36,765 bases of DNA from UBA60 sp964587885 (GCA_964587885.1 CAZPME010000020.1:1-36765), one strand, 5' to 3'. Shown: positions 24,897 through 34,484, numbered from the stretch's first letter. Numbers and translations: made by a program. The notes: generated by a model not told the origin, from the sequence alone.

Positions 24897-27104
24897 TCAG
24901 AAATCCATTAGTGATTTTTGGCCATTCTCTTCCTCACTGGATGCTGAAGGTTTAGGTGTGGCGGCAGGTGCTGCAATTTTGATTTCGAGTAAGTTTTCAA
25001 GATCATCTTCTGAAAGGATGGTAAGGCCAAGTTTGGTTGCTTTAACCTGCTTGCTACCCGCATTTTCGCCGGCAACCAAGTAATCGAGTTTTGCTGATAC
25101 ACTTCCAACAACTTTACCTCCTGCTGCTTTTATCGCCAATTGAATGGCCTTGCGCGGCTTGGATAATGAGCCGGTTATGCAAAATGTCTTACCACTAATT
25201 GCGGTTTGGGCAAAAAGAGATTCGGGTTCATCTGCAATGATGATTGTCTTGGCAAAATCTTCAACTAAATCTAGTCGTTGAGCAAGTCCTGCTAATAATT
25301 GTGTAGCGACAACGACGCCAATTCCATCGACTTCGATTAAAGTTGAAATCGCACTATTATGCTTGACAGGACGGCCTTTTTCGTCTTCTGCTGGACCACC
25401 TTCAGGAGTTCCCACTTGGGCTTCTCGGCGCTCGACCAAATCCAGTAGTGTAGAGATTGTTTGGACTTTACTGGCAATTAATTCTGCTAATTCAGGCCCA
25501 ATTCCGGGCAGACCAAGTGCGTAGAGGAATTTGGACAGAGGGAGTTCTCTTGTCGCATTTAGTTCTCGTAGAACATTTTCTGCTGATTTTTCAGCCATGC
25601 GTTCCAATCCAATTAGGTCTTTTTGTGTAATACGATATAGGTCTGGTAATGTTTTGACCAAACCACTATCGCTTAATTGCTCAGCAAGTTTTTCACCGAT
25701 TCCATCCATCTCTAAGGCTCGGCACCAATAGGTGAGGGCGCGTATTAGTCGAGCGGGACAAATTAGATTTGAACAGCGCAAAAATGCCCCATCCAAGGTC
25801 AATTCACTTGCACAGGATGGACAATTAGTTGGTATAATTGGTTGACTGCGAGCCGGTAAATCTTGACTGAAGGGGGTTCCATCAGCATGGGTACGGCCTT
25901 CCATGTCGCTTGTCTTGGCCGGCCCAATTACCGCCTCAACTTTGGGGATAACATCACCACGGCGTACCAACCTCACCTTATCCCCAATATGGATTTCAAG
26001 GCGTGTTAATTCTCCAACATTATGCAGTGTGGCATTTTCTACGGTCACTCCGGCAACTGTTTGCGGAGCCAGGCGGGCCACAGGTGTGACCGCACCAGTA
26101 CGCCCAGTCTGCCAATCAACATCGAGTAATACCGTTGTTGCCACCTCAGGAGGGAACTTCCAAGCCAAGGCCCAACGCGGATGGTGAGCGGTCATGCCGA
26201 GTAGTTTTCGAGCAGCGATATCATCGAGTTTGAAAACCACTCCATCAATTTCCGAATGGTATTGTGGGCGCTTTTGTGTCCACTCCTCGGTCGATTCAAC
26301 TAGTGCCGTGGCAGCTTGGTCTGCGGATTTACAAGAATATGTAGTCCATTCAGCGGGGATAATTCCTTCAGCGACCAACCATTCAAGTAACTCACTATCA
26401 CTATTTGTGGAAGGAGGTGGGTCAGAATCGGGATGGCGATGTTCGATTGTGGGGAATTTGACATCATAGGCATAAAATTGCAAATCTGCGGCATCGGCTT
26501 TGCCGGATTCAGTGTTTTTCTGACGTAGAGCGCCAGCAGCAAGATTACGCGGATTTGGCGCTGTTAGAGCGTGCTTTTCGCTAAAGGTTGCCAAAGGCAT
26601 TACCACCTCGCCACGAACATGGGCGTCTACAGCAGAAGTTAATTGCGAGGGGATGTTATTGATGCGACGAGCATTACGAGTTACATCTTCGCCGCGTTCA
26701 CCGTTACCGCGAGTAGCAGCCCGTACCAGCCTGCCCTTGCGATATTCAAGCGATAAGGCTGAACCATCAAGTTTGGGCTGGGCGATGAAGCGGGTTGCAC
26801 CCATTGTGGTTTCATGGACAAAGTGAGAAATTTCACTGGCCTCAACCGCTTTATCAAGGCTACGCATTGGAAACATATGGGCTACTTTGACCGAGCCTGG
26901 ATCAGGGTCACTACCCACATTGGATAACATTGGGTGAGTGGGGTCGAGAGCCTTCAAGCGGTCGAATAATTGGTCATATTCGGCATCAGATATCTCTGAT
27001 ATGGCTTGGTTGTAATAAAGATCAGAATAGTGGGCCAAGCGCTCGGCTAACGCGACGATTTCGTCGCCTTTTGGGACGGTCTCGTCACCACCTACTCCGG
27101 CCAT
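24897..27104 (-). CDS. ligA: NAD+-dependent DNA ligase LigA
   Basis: Joins nicks in duplex DNA using NAD+. All LigA modules are present in order: the Ia NAD-binding region (HYSDLYYNQAISEISDAEY), adenylation domain with KLDG (Lys111), OB fold, zinc finger (CPSCAS...CSNLICP), helix-hairpin-helix repeats, and a C-terminal BRCT domain (~640-715, GKTFCITGSLSKPRKA). Length ~735 aa exceeds the usual ~670 because of a charged Gly/Pro/Lys insertion in the HhH region (around 25350-25433) and a short Ser/Glu tail. The ATG at 27104 is my choice; the frame is open to a GTG at 27167, and a TATA-like GCATATTTTTC near 27181-27192 allows either. LigA is bacterial-type, so ancestral transfer into this archaeal lineage is likely. 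Confidence 0.93.
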   Translation of the reverse strand: MAGVGGDETVPKGDEIVALAERLAHYSDLYYNQAISEISDAEYDQLFDRLKALDPTHPMLSNVGSDPDPGSVKVAHMFPMRSLDKAVEASEISHFVHETTMGATRFIAQPKLDGSALSLEYRKGRLVRAATRGNGERGEDVTRNARRINNIPSQLTSAVDAHVRGEVVMPLATFSEKHALTAPNPRNLAAGALRQKNTESGKADAADLQFYAYDVKFPTIEHRHPDSDPPPSTNSDSELLEWLVAEGIIPAEWTTYSCKSADQAATALVESTEEWTQKRPQYHSEIDGVVFKLDDIAARKLLGMTAHHPRWALAWKFPPEVATTVLLDVDWQTGRTGAVTPVARLAPQTVAGVTVENATLHNVGELTRLEIHIGDKVRLVRRGDVIPKVEAVIGPAKTSDMEGRTHADGTPFSQDLPARSQPIIPTNCPSCASELTLDGAFLRCSNLICPARLIRALTYWCRALEMDGIGEKLAEQLSDSGLVKTLPDLYRITQKDLIGLERMAEKSAENVLRELNATRELPLSKFLYALGLPGIGPELAELIASKVQTISTLLDLVERREAQVGTPEGGPAEDEKGRPVKHNSAISTLIEVDGIGVVVATQLLAGLAQRLDLVEDFAKTIIIADEPESLFAQTAISGKTFCITGSLSKPRKAIQLAIKAAGGKVVGSVSAKLDYLVAGENAGSKQVKATKLGLTILSEDDLENLLEIKIAAPAATPKPSASSEEENGQKSLMDF

Positions 27105-27274
27105 GCATAGCGATGGCGCGGAGACATGAAAACCCCTCGCTTCTGCAATGACAGTCGGACAATTCACTTTGCCCCATTACGAGAAAAATATGCAATGAAT
27201 ACCTTAGAAAAAACGCCAGAAAATGGAGGATGTCGTGTGAAAAGAGTCATATTTGAGAGGGATAAACTGGCATC

Positions 27275-27853
27275 ATGCAAGCACCTAGTCCACAACAACC
27301 AGCCTATGCCCAACAACCAGCTACCACAGCCTATGCTCAACCAGCCGCAGTAGCAGCCCCAGTAGCAGCAGCCCCAGTAGCCGCCGCACCTGCAGCAGCC
27401 CCAATGGTAGCAGCAGCCCCAATGGCCGCCACAACTCAAACTATTGCGGTTACTGCCGGTGGTGAATTTTCATGGTTGGCCCCAGGAGAAGTAATTAGCA
27501 AGAAAGTAACGGGATTGTTGGGTTTTTCTTCACCAAATCCACTTTTGCGTATGGTAATGGCGTTAATGACTCTCATCATGGCAATTTGTGGGTTTAGAAT
27601 GAAGGCTACATTCATCGTTACCAATCAACGTGTTGTGCTCGATACCCGTTCGTTTTCATTATGGATACTGGAAAACGGTAGTGATACAACGACAATTACC
27701 GAGGCCTCATCAATTACTACTGGATATAACTCATCATTTTTCATCTTCAAGAAACGGTACATCGCAGTCGATGCTATGATGATTGGTGTAAAGCGAAGTT
27801 ATTCACAAACTGAATTAGAAGATATGGCGGCACTAATAAAAAATCACCTTTGA
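27275..27853 (+). CDS. Pro/Ala-rich protein with PH-like membrane domain, 192 aa
   Basis: Residues 1-60 are a low-complexity Ala/Pro/Gln linker with AAAP-type repeats. A single hydrophobic helix follows (LLRMVMALMTLIMAICGF, ~105-122), then a bacterial-PH-like beta domain starting ATFIVTNQRVVLDT, the typical phrase of bPH/SHOCT-type proteins, and ending in a helix SQTELEDMAALIKNHL. The likely topology is a small membrane-anchored cytoplasmic PH domain of unknown ligand. The ATG at 27275 lies about 20-27 bases after CATATTTG (27249-27256), a plausible TATA-like box. The gene is divergent from ligA and convergent with the HMA gene. Confidence 0.65.
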   Translation: MQAPSPQQPAYAQQPATTAYAQPAAVAAPVAAAPVAAAPAAAPMVAAAPMAATTQTIAVTAGGEFSWLAPGEVISKKVTGLLGFSSPNPLLRMVMALMTLIMAICGFRMKATFIVTNQRVVLDTRSFSLWILENGSDTTTITEASSITTGYNSSFFIFKKRYIAVDAMMIGVKRSYSQTELEDMAALIKNHL

Positions 27854-27868
27854 TAGTCTAATTCGCTC

Positions 27869-28576
27869 TCAATGACAAGCCATTCCGTACTTCTTCAAAC
27901 GCCAATAATTGTATGGCCATGGGGTCAAAAATCCAACTATTAACATAAATGGAATAGCTATAGGCATTATACCAACATCTCCTTTAGTAAATAGTAAATC
28001 TGTAATTAGCATTGCAATTTCCATCATAAGCATTGAAATAAATGACATTCCTAATGCAGTAGATAATGCATTTTTAAAATCCATTTGATCACGTATTAAA
28101 ATTACTGTTTCCAACATTATACTAGTAATTAAACCATTTATTAAAGGCAGAAGTAAATAAAACAACCAAATTCCTGACCACATTACTAAACCATCAGTTA
28201 CTCCCGAATATGTATAATAAACTAAAGTTAAAAATTCTCCAATTGAGCAACCAATCAAACACCACTTGGTATTATGCGCACTCTTGCGCCAAACTTCACC
28301 ATCTTTCCAGTTGAAGTCATCCATTGAACTGCTTACAACGATTGAATCCCCTGCAACTCCAATTGCAGTTGCACCTCCAACCGAATAACCAGCATTGGTA
28401 ATAGCCGCCTCAATTTCTCTCTCGCTAACTTCATCCGAATGAGTGATTGTTGCATTGGCAGCGACGTGATCAGCTTGTGCAGTTTCGACTCCACCCACAG
28501 CGTTGAGGGCTTTGATGACGTTGCCAGCACAGCCCCCGCAAGTCATACCGCCGACGGGTATAGTTGTGGTCTGCAT
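27869..28576 (-). CDS. HMA heavy-metal-binding domain fused to a DUF4396-like membrane domain, 235 aa
   Basis: The N-terminal ~70 residues are a heavy-metal-associated (CopZ-like) domain with GGMTCGGCAGN: the Cys-x-x-Cys site that binds Cu(I) or similar soft metals. A linker leads to a four-helix membrane domain resembling DUF4396: the WCLIGCSIGEFLTLVYY helix, two central helices, and the terminal PWPYNYWRLKKYG followed by Ala-Cys-His. Cysteines in the first membrane helix and the C-terminal Cys-His could pass metal across the membrane; that is inference. ATG 28576 is preferred over TTG 28594, with a TATA-like CTTATC ~25 bases upstream. The membrane half is much more AT-rich than its neighbours, suggesting a foreign origin for at least that part. 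Confidence 0.75.
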   Translation of the reverse strand: MQTTTIPVGGMTCGGCAGNVIKALNAVGGVETAQADHVAANATITHSDEVSEREIEAAITNAGYSVGGATAIGVAGDSIVVSSSMDDFNWKDGEVWRKSAHNTKWCLIGCSIGEFLTLVYYTYSGVTDGLVMWSGIWLFYLLLPLINGLITSIMLETVILIRDQMDFKNALSTALGMSFISMLMMEIAMLITDLLFTKGDVGIMPIAIPFMLIVGFLTPWPYNYWRLKKYGMACH

Positions 28577-28640
28577 GAGTTGGCGATTGGTCAAAGTTTG
28601 ATAAGGCTGTGTATCGAACTGAGTAATTGAAAATATTTTC

Positions 28641-29075
28641 TTAAGAAAATTGTAATGCTACGAAGTCACTATCGGCCAATGGACATCGAGTCATGATTGA
28701 CTGGCTCATAACCCGAAGGTGTATTTCGGCAACGATGAACACCGTCGCCTCAAATAGATGACCGCCGTGAACATCGCAATTATCGGTAGTAAAGGTGGCA
28801 TGGATGTGTGTGAATGGTTTTCCATCTTCAAGGCGGGCAATATTGCCTTGTAAACTAACTAATTCACTCGGCTCATCGATATTGAAGCGCATATAGATTT
28901 GATTTTCGTCCATGAAGCCATAGACGTTCTTACTGGTTCGGCCAATTCCACTGGTAATTGCGGCGGCTGAGATGTCTGCTTCTTCGGCTAATTGGTGAAG
29001 ACTGGCGTGAATTTCCTCACCAGGATCGAGGCGAACAAATATGTCATCATTACTGCGTGTCCATTCCATATTCAT
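28641..29075 (-). CDS. PPC/DUF296-domain protein, 144 aa
   Basis: Single PPC (DUF296) domain, the trimeric fold shared by plant AT-hook AHL proteins and many stand-alone prokaryotic proteins. It shows the conserved opening LDPGEEIHASLHQLAEEADI, AAAITSGIGRT, the central ELVSLQGNIARLEDGKPFTH, and the metal-binding-type HIHATF...DVHGGHL histidines. No AT-hook is attached, so DNA binding is uncertain. I start at ATG 29075 (a second Met follows at 29069); TTG 29096 would add seven residues. It lies just after the membrane-protein gene on the same strand, a probable operon. Confidence 0.82.
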   Translation of the reverse strand: MNMEWTRSNDDIFVRLDPGEEIHASLHQLAEEADISAAAITSGIGRTSKNVYGFMDENQIYMRFNIDEPSELVSLQGNIARLEDGKPFTHIHATFTTDNCDVHGGHLFEATVFIVAEIHLRVMSQSIMTRCPLADSDFVALQFS

Positions 29076-29105
29076 AGGAAAGATGCGACGGCTCAAATGG
29101 CTTTG

Positions 29106-29633
29106 CTATTCTTCCTCGGCCAATAATATCGCCGCAATTCGGCTACTGGCGATACTCAAATCAGCGGGAGAGCCGGCTAATGCGAGCGGGGCAAAAAACC
29201 ACCACCCTTTGCGATGCAGTACGATGCGGGCTGCCTTTTGTCGCTTGGCTGGCTTTAGTGCACTCCATGGAATTGAATGCCCATCGACATGAAGATGGGT
29301 CGCGGTTATCGCTTGTCGTTTGGGCAAAATCATCCCTAGAGCATGGAGAGCCAATAACACATCAAAGGTGATTACCTGCCAATGAGGAGTTCCACTTTGC
29401 TCGGCAAAAAACCAAGGTAATACCATCATCGCGGCTATTGCCATCAAACCTGGTATATCGCGACCTAACTCAGTCTCACTACCCGAGGCCCAAGCATAAC
29501 CGCCATTCTCAAGTAGACCAAGTTTTGGGACTTGGCGCTGACTCGACCAAATACGCCACAAGTCATAGAATACAACCATGGATACGATAGCGATTATCCC
29601 CGTACCGAATAGAAACGGGTCAAGTATCGCCAT
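29106..29633 (-). CDS. Small membrane protein of unknown function, 175 aa
   Basis: Three hydrophobic segments are visible: ~8-26 (FGTGIIAIVSMVVFYDLW), ~60-78 (GLMAIAAMMVLPWFFAE) and ~87-103. A cytoplasmic-looking basic domain follows (HSIPWSALKPAKRQKAARIV) that may form a small PH-like beta sheet, then a short hydrophobic stretch and an acidic end (LLAEEE). I do not recognise a family. It starts 11 bases after the stop of the beta-helix giant on the same strand and precedes the PPC gene closely, so all three may share a transcript. Confidence 0.65.
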   Translation of the reverse strand: MAILDPFLFGTGIIAIVSMVVFYDLWRIWSSQRQVPKLGLLENGGYAWASGSETELGRDIPGLMAIAAMMVLPWFFAEQSGTPHWQVITFDVLLALHALGMILPKRQAITATHLHVDGHSIPWSALKPAKRQKAARIVLHRKGWWFFAPLALAGSPADLSIASSRIAAILLAEEE

Positions 29634-29644
29634 GCTGGACCCGC

Positions 29645-32600
29645 CTAGTCTTTGACTCGCATACGATTGACGACCAATGCCGCGATAGCGATAAACAACA
29701 ATACTGCAGCAACCATACTCATTGAGACGCCGTCATCAGTGGTTCCTCGCAATTCATCGAGGTCAGATTTGCCATCATTGTTATCATCTAAATCTTCGAT
29801 CAATGTTGTATTGGTTCCGGCCGGGCAGGTAATTTCATCGGGTTGTCCATCAGCATCACTATCTTGGGTAGCACATGGATCATTTGGCCATGCATCAAAA
29901 ATATCGTCGATGCCATCGTTATCATCATCGTCGTCAAGGGCATCAGGGCCACAATCAACCCCCGCTGTTGCATCCCACCACAAAGTTTGGTCACAATCAA
30001 CTGTCCAATCACCATCGCTATCTAATTGCGATATGGTGATTACGAAACTATGCGATGAACTACTACCATGCGGGTCACTAACTTCGGCTTTTCCAACATA
30101 TGCTCCAACTGTTAATTCGGTTGTAGACCAAGTCCAATCATTAGAAGACATTACTACAACACCAGTTGAGTCAGTAACCGTCCACTGCACATTCAAATCC
30201 GAAAATGGGCTATTGGCATCACTTGCATTGGCAGAGAATGTAAGGTTCTCTGTTTCCATCAATTCGACGTTGTCGTCGGGGTCAATGACTTGTAATACCG
30301 GCGCACTATTGAATATCATTGCCAGTGCAATGTTACTCATATCGGCTTCTATCAATATTGCCTCACTATATGGTAATGCGCCATCAGCACTCGCGGAAAG
30401 TGATAGATTTGCGGCTATAATATTAGCCGCGCCGGAGTAAGAAGCGATTGGAACCACTAGAGATGGATTCAACGATAGACCACTGTCTTGGCTGGAGGCA
30501 ATATCCCCTATTGCTATCCCGTCAGGGGTTGCAATACTGACTTGGGCCATTACTGCTTGACCATCGAGGGTTGGACTGAAAGAAACAGTGTGCCATAATA
30601 CAACGGTAGCATTTCCACCTGCTGTTATAGAAGTTGTAGTAGAGTCGAAAATTGAACTGGTCAAAGCTACTTCAGAGGTTGCATTAACCGCACCATTGAG
30701 GTTATCACCAAAGGAAGAAAATGCTCGGCTATTACTGGCTAGAGCGGTTGTGGCGGTGATTTGATTATTGGCAGAATTGAAGACTGGATTGTAAATCTCT
30801 CCAGCATGGCCATTTAATTCAAGCCCGACTGAGTAGCCGCTAATGGTTGAGTCGACAAGTTCTAGGCCACCTGAACCTCGTGAGTTATTGGCATAAATCG
30901 CTGTACCACTTCCATCACCTTGAATATTCAAACCGCTGATTGATCCGGCTATTGATGACAATTCAAGTGCCGGAGTGCCAATAATTTCAGCATTGTATAT
31001 ATTGATTGAACGACTCATTTCAGCCACCAAAGCGGCACTTGCGGAACCAGCGCTCAAATTGAGATTAGCTACGGTCATTTGCCCATTGATTTCCGAGAGG
31101 TGTAAGGCTGCATTCGTACCATTGTGGGCACTAGCATCGACACCATCAACCATACCGGTTGTGGCCGAGAAATCCATGCCTTCTTCAGAATCCGCGCCAA
31201 TAACTAGGTTCTGCAAATCAATGTCGAGCGAGCGAGCCCAAATAGCATGGTCGCCACAGGCATCAAGGGTTGAAGATTTGAGACTGAGCACGGCTCCGAT
31301 TCCCTGTGCCATAACACATGATTCCATTGCATCATGGAGGTAACTATTCTCGATTGAAACGTGGGCACCACTATTGACTGTGACCAGATTATCACCACGC
31401 GCTAATTCGCTATTGGTAATGGTAACAGTCGCCGCGTCATTGGCTACAATCACCTGTGTGGCTTCAACCAAATGACTGCCAGATGAACGAACTACCGACC
31501 CCTCACCACCAACACTAATTCCAACCCAACGTGAGCCGCTGGTCGAATGGAGGGTTGCAGAACCAGTTTCAAGTAAACCGGCCACTTGTATTGTGATTCC
31601 ATTGGCAATTACCACTTCAGTATTGTCGAGGATTTTGACAGACTTTCCATAAGGAATTACCAGGTCGGCATCCAAAAACCATGGACTCCATTGAGAATCA
31701 AGAGTTTGCGAGGTTGTAACTGTACCAGAGGTAACAGTTGAAGAGATGAAGGTATGCGATTGTGAGCCTACTAATGACCAATTGTAGAATTGAATGTGTC
31801 CATTGCGCGACATTTGCACATACTTCCATCCGGTAAATACGGTATCCGAGCCGTTGACATCTAAGCGAGATGTCTCGATTGCTGTTACCGATCCATCTGC
31901 CGCGGTAACGTAATTTGTCCCACCAACTGAAATCGTCACGCCTTGGACAGGATTACCAGCGTCGATGACTTCAATGGTAATTGAATTACGAACTTCAAGA
32001 CTTGAGCTCGCACCATCGGTTGCGACATCTCCTTCAACATTACCCGATAAGATAACAACTTGGCAAGATGGGCCAATAGAGGCTGATACTAGTGTTACTG
32101 AGGCCATGTTTGCAACGCCACTACAAGAGATGCTGGTTGGGATTGAAATCGACAGCCCTTGTTCACTTCCCGTAAGTGAAGAGAGGCCGTTAGCAATCAC
32201 TCCACTGCCGCTGGTTATTTGACCACCGTTGCCCGATAATTGCCCGCCATCAGCAATGGTAATATGAGAATTTGCGGGAATGCTCAACTCGGTATCAATC
32301 AATGCCAAACTAGCACCAGTTTCAATGGTAATGTTGCCAGGTAATGCATACTGTGAACCGTCTTCTTTTGCAGTCAAAATAACATCTGCACCAGAACTGA
32401 TTATCCAATCGCCAGAGGTAGGTATTGGAGTGTAAGAAATCGATTGGTCATCTACTCCACCGTACAATGAGTAGGCAAGCCATGCTCCAGTCGAGCCAAC
32501 TAATACTTCACTGCCGCTGGCAAAAAGAGGTAAAGTAACGCTCCCCGCTGCATCGGAGTTTAATTCCCAGGGTCCAGTCATCACTTGAGTACTGAGTGGG

Positions 32601-34327
32601 GCGCCATTTTCGTCAGTGATATTAACCACTGTTTCCAAATATTCCATTGCTGTCGTGGTAGCGATAGTGAAAATGTCTGTTGAGCCCCAATGCAATTCAC
32701 CATCACCATAGGCGATGGTACCACTCATATCGGTGAGGGAAATATTGCGGACTTGGGCCAAAGACAACTCTGATATTTCGACTAATGTATTGTGCATCGC
32801 CCCATTCCACACAGCGACAAGCAAGTCTGAATCACCGACTAACTTGGCTGCGGTAGTTGAATGTGCAGTCGATAGTTCAACAATCTCCGCACTAGAATCG
32901 TGCAAATTCAAGCTATAACCATTGCTAGTACCACCATCGTTGATGGTCGCATCATCACCTTCAATTGTTGAGCGTTCACTAATAATCCCAGTACTCCAGC
33001 CGGCCATATTTAACTCGCCAAAGTATAGATCTGCCCACCATAGATTCATTCCTTGCGAGGTGGTGTCTGCCGAGCCGATATAATTGCGAGACAACTCAAC
33101 TTCATCGAGATAATGGGCGCCTCCAACCCACGATAGTCCGGTCTGGGTTGCATCTCCGCCGATGAGGTCGGTGGTAGAGAAATCGGTCGAAATCTCACTG
33201 AATACACCAATGTCTCCGGCACTAGTGATAGTCGAATCAGTAACCACAAGAGTACCCGAACCGCTTGCAATAATTCCATTGTCTAAGGCGGTCATACTAA
33301 CTCCACCCAATGAAGTATCGCCATCACCAGTGAGGTCGAGACCAGTCGAAAAATCGGTAATGGCAACATTGGTTAGGCTCAAATCTCCGTTATTTCGCAC
33401 ATCTAATGCAGTGGTTTCTGTGGCTGAGGTATTGACTGTAACATCAGCCATTGCTAAGTTGGTAATCCCATCAGCGTACAAAACTCGGTCGGCTTGACCG
33501 CTGTGATTATTGAAATTAAAACCGCTACTATCACCAGCATCGAGAAGAAGTCCTATGCCATAGGAGGTAGATATCCCTGAACTCATGGTAGTAGTGCCGC
33601 GTACTCGCCATCCAGTTGAGGCGTTTCCTACGTGAATATCACTTAGCAAACCTGAGGCCCCACTGATTTCAAAACCAGTTCCCGCCGATTCAATGGTTGC
33701 ATCGTTAAGATTAAGTTGTCCAGTAAGAGAAACTCCGGTTGATACATTAGTCGCAGATAAACCGTCAAGCGAACCGGTACCTGACATTTTCACACATTCA
33801 AAATCAATATCTAAGCAGGAAAGAGAGGTGGCGGTGGTTTGGCCATCAATGTCAAACCCGATGTAAGATTTAGTCACGCTTACATCAGCCAAAGTCGAGG
33901 TCCCTGAGACAGTTAATGCAGTACGGGCATTGGCGATAGTGACTGTGTCCATAGTCACCACTCCCCCAGAATTAATGATTATACCATCCCACAATCCGGT
34001 TCCGGTATTACCCTGCCCGATAGGCTCAAGGGTACTATTGAAGGTTGAGTCATTTGCCTCGATAGTTCCTGACACTTCGATGCGCACATCAGCGGTGATA
34101 TTGATGAATGACCCGGATTTGACGGTTAATTTCACTCCATGACTTACAGTGACATTGTCACTAATTTCGACAACACCATTCCAAATTGTGTTGGTGTTAA
34201 TTACCGTACCAAAAACAACCTCATTGGTCTGCAATTCAGTATTCTGATTATCATCTAAAGCGAGGGGTAGAATACTTGCCAATAGGAGTATAATTACAAT
34301 CGTAGTCGAGCGAAACGCGGCCTGCAT
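29645..34327 (-). CDS. Giant beta-helix surface protein with TSP3 calcium repeats and C-terminal TM, 1560 aa
   Basis: Exported surface protein. The ATG at 34327 begins the signal peptide (MQAAFRSTTIVIILLLASIL). The open frame extends to 34408, but those residues cover the leader hairpin and are unlikely to be translated. Most of the protein is a right-handed parallel beta-helix in at least two blocks, ~50-500 and ~910-1250, made of short Ser/Thr/Gly/Asp turns such as LTNVAITDFSTGLDLTGDGD. A PKD-like domain spans ~1345-1430. Thrombospondin-type-3 calcium repeats (DDDDDNDGIDDIFD, DSDADGQPDE, DLDDNNDGKSDLDE) span ~1436-1530. A single C-terminal transmembrane helix (~1537-1554) ends in NRMRVKD. 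Polysaccharide binding or cleavage, or adhesion, is typical of such helices; no catalytic triad was identified. Confidence 0.87.
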   Translation of the reverse strand: MQAAFRSTTIVIILLLASILPLALDDNQNTELQTNEVVFGTVINTNTIWNGVVEISDNVTVSHGVKLTVKSGSFINITADVRIEVSGTIEANDSTFNSTLEPIGQGNTGTGLWDGIIINSGGVVTMDTVTIANARTALTVSGTSTLADVSVTKSYIGFDIDGQTTATSLSCLDIDFECVKMSGTGSLDGLSATNVSTGVSLTGQLNLNDATIESAGTGFEISGASGLLSDIHVGNASTGWRVRGTTTMSSGISTSYGIGLLLDAGDSSGFNFNNHSGQADRVLYADGITNLAMADVTVNTSATETTALDVRNNGDLSLTNVAITDFSTGLDLTGDGDTSLGGVSMTALDNGIIASGSGTLVVTDSTITSAGDIGVFSEISTDFSTTDLIGGDATQTGLSWVGGAHYLDEVELSRNYIGSADTTSQGMNLWWADLYFGELNMAGWSTGIISERSTIEGDDATINDGGTSNGYSLNLHDSSAEIVELSTAHSTTAAKLVGDSDLLVAVWNGAMHNTLVEISELSLAQVRNISLTDMSGTIAYGDGELHWGSTDIFTIATTTAMEYLETVVNITDENGAPLSTQVMTGPWELNSDAAGSVTLPLFASGSEVLVGSTGAWLAYSLYGGVDDQSISYTPIPTSGDWIISSGADVILTAKEDGSQYALPGNITIETGASLALIDTELSIPANSHITIADGGQLSGNGGQITSGSGVIANGLSSLTGSEQGLSISIPTSISCSGVANMASVTLVSASIGPSCQVVILSGNVEGDVATDGASSSLEVRNSITIEVIDAGNPVQGVTISVGGTNYVTAADGSVTAIETSRLDVNGSDTVFTGWKYVQMSRNGHIQFYNWSLVGSQSHTFISSTVTSGTVTTSQTLDSQWSPWFLDADLVIPYGKSVKILDNTEVVIANGITIQVAGLLETGSATLHSTSGSRWVGISVGGEGSVVRSSGSHLVEATQVIVANDAATVTITNSELARGDNLVTVNSGAHVSIENSYLHDAMESCVMAQGIGAVLSLKSSTLDACGDHAIWARSLDIDLQNLVIGADSEEGMDFSATTGMVDGVDASAHNGTNAALHLSEINGQMTVANLNLSAGSASAALVAEMSRSINIYNAEIIGTPALELSSIAGSISGLNIQGDGSGTAIYANNSRGSGGLELVDSTISGYSVGLELNGHAGEIYNPVFNSANNQITATTALASNSRAFSSFGDNLNGAVNATSEVALTSSIFDSTTTSITAGGNATVVLWHTVSFSPTLDGQAVMAQVSIATPDGIAIGDIASSQDSGLSLNPSLVVPIASYSGAANIIAANLSLSASADGALPYSEAILIEADMSNIALAMIFNSAPVLQVIDPDDNVELMETENLTFSANASDANSPFSDLNVQWTVTDSTGVVVMSSNDWTWSTTELTVGAYVGKAEVSDPHGSSSSHSFVITISQLDSDGDWTVDCDQTLWWDATAGVDCGPDALDDDDDNDGIDDIFDAWPNDPCATQDSDADGQPDEITCPAGTNTTLIEDLDDNNDGKSDLDELRGTTDDGVSMSMVAAVLLFIAIAALVVNRMRVKD

Positions 34328-34373
34328 AGAACAGCACACAAGCATATGACTCATATGTATATCCAATACGCGA

Positions 34374-34392
34374 CAGCGCCCGTAGGGCGCTG
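34374..34392 (-). promoter_or_regulatory. Leader hairpin with UAC loop upstream of the beta-helix surface protein
   Basis: In mRNA sense CAGCGCCC-TAC-GGGCGCTG forms a perfect 8-bp stem with a UAC loop, 46 bases upstream of the start codon at 34327. The CCTACGG core matches the leader hairpin of the other giant surface protein (12821-12835). Confidence 0.55.
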
Positions 34393-34484
34393 GAAAATAT
34401 GGAAACAAGCATAGTGAGAGAAGTTAGTATCATGCAATAATTTCACATTCTAGTAAGCCACATTGAACAATAATATGGTAGAAG

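Noticed and set aside
27300..27430. Tandem DNA repeat (GCAGCCCCAGTAGC-like)
   Set aside because: Explained by the Ala/Pro-rich coding sequence of the PH-like protein; the units are imperfect and in frame.
29652..30440. 262-aa open frame on the plus strand
   Set aside because: Antisense to the beta-helix giant. Composition is Ser/Ile-rich without domain features, as expected for the complement of a Thr/Asp/Gly-rich coding region.
34328..34408. Upstream extension of the beta-helix giant
   Set aside because: Covers the perfect leader hairpin and precedes a proper signal peptide start at 34327.
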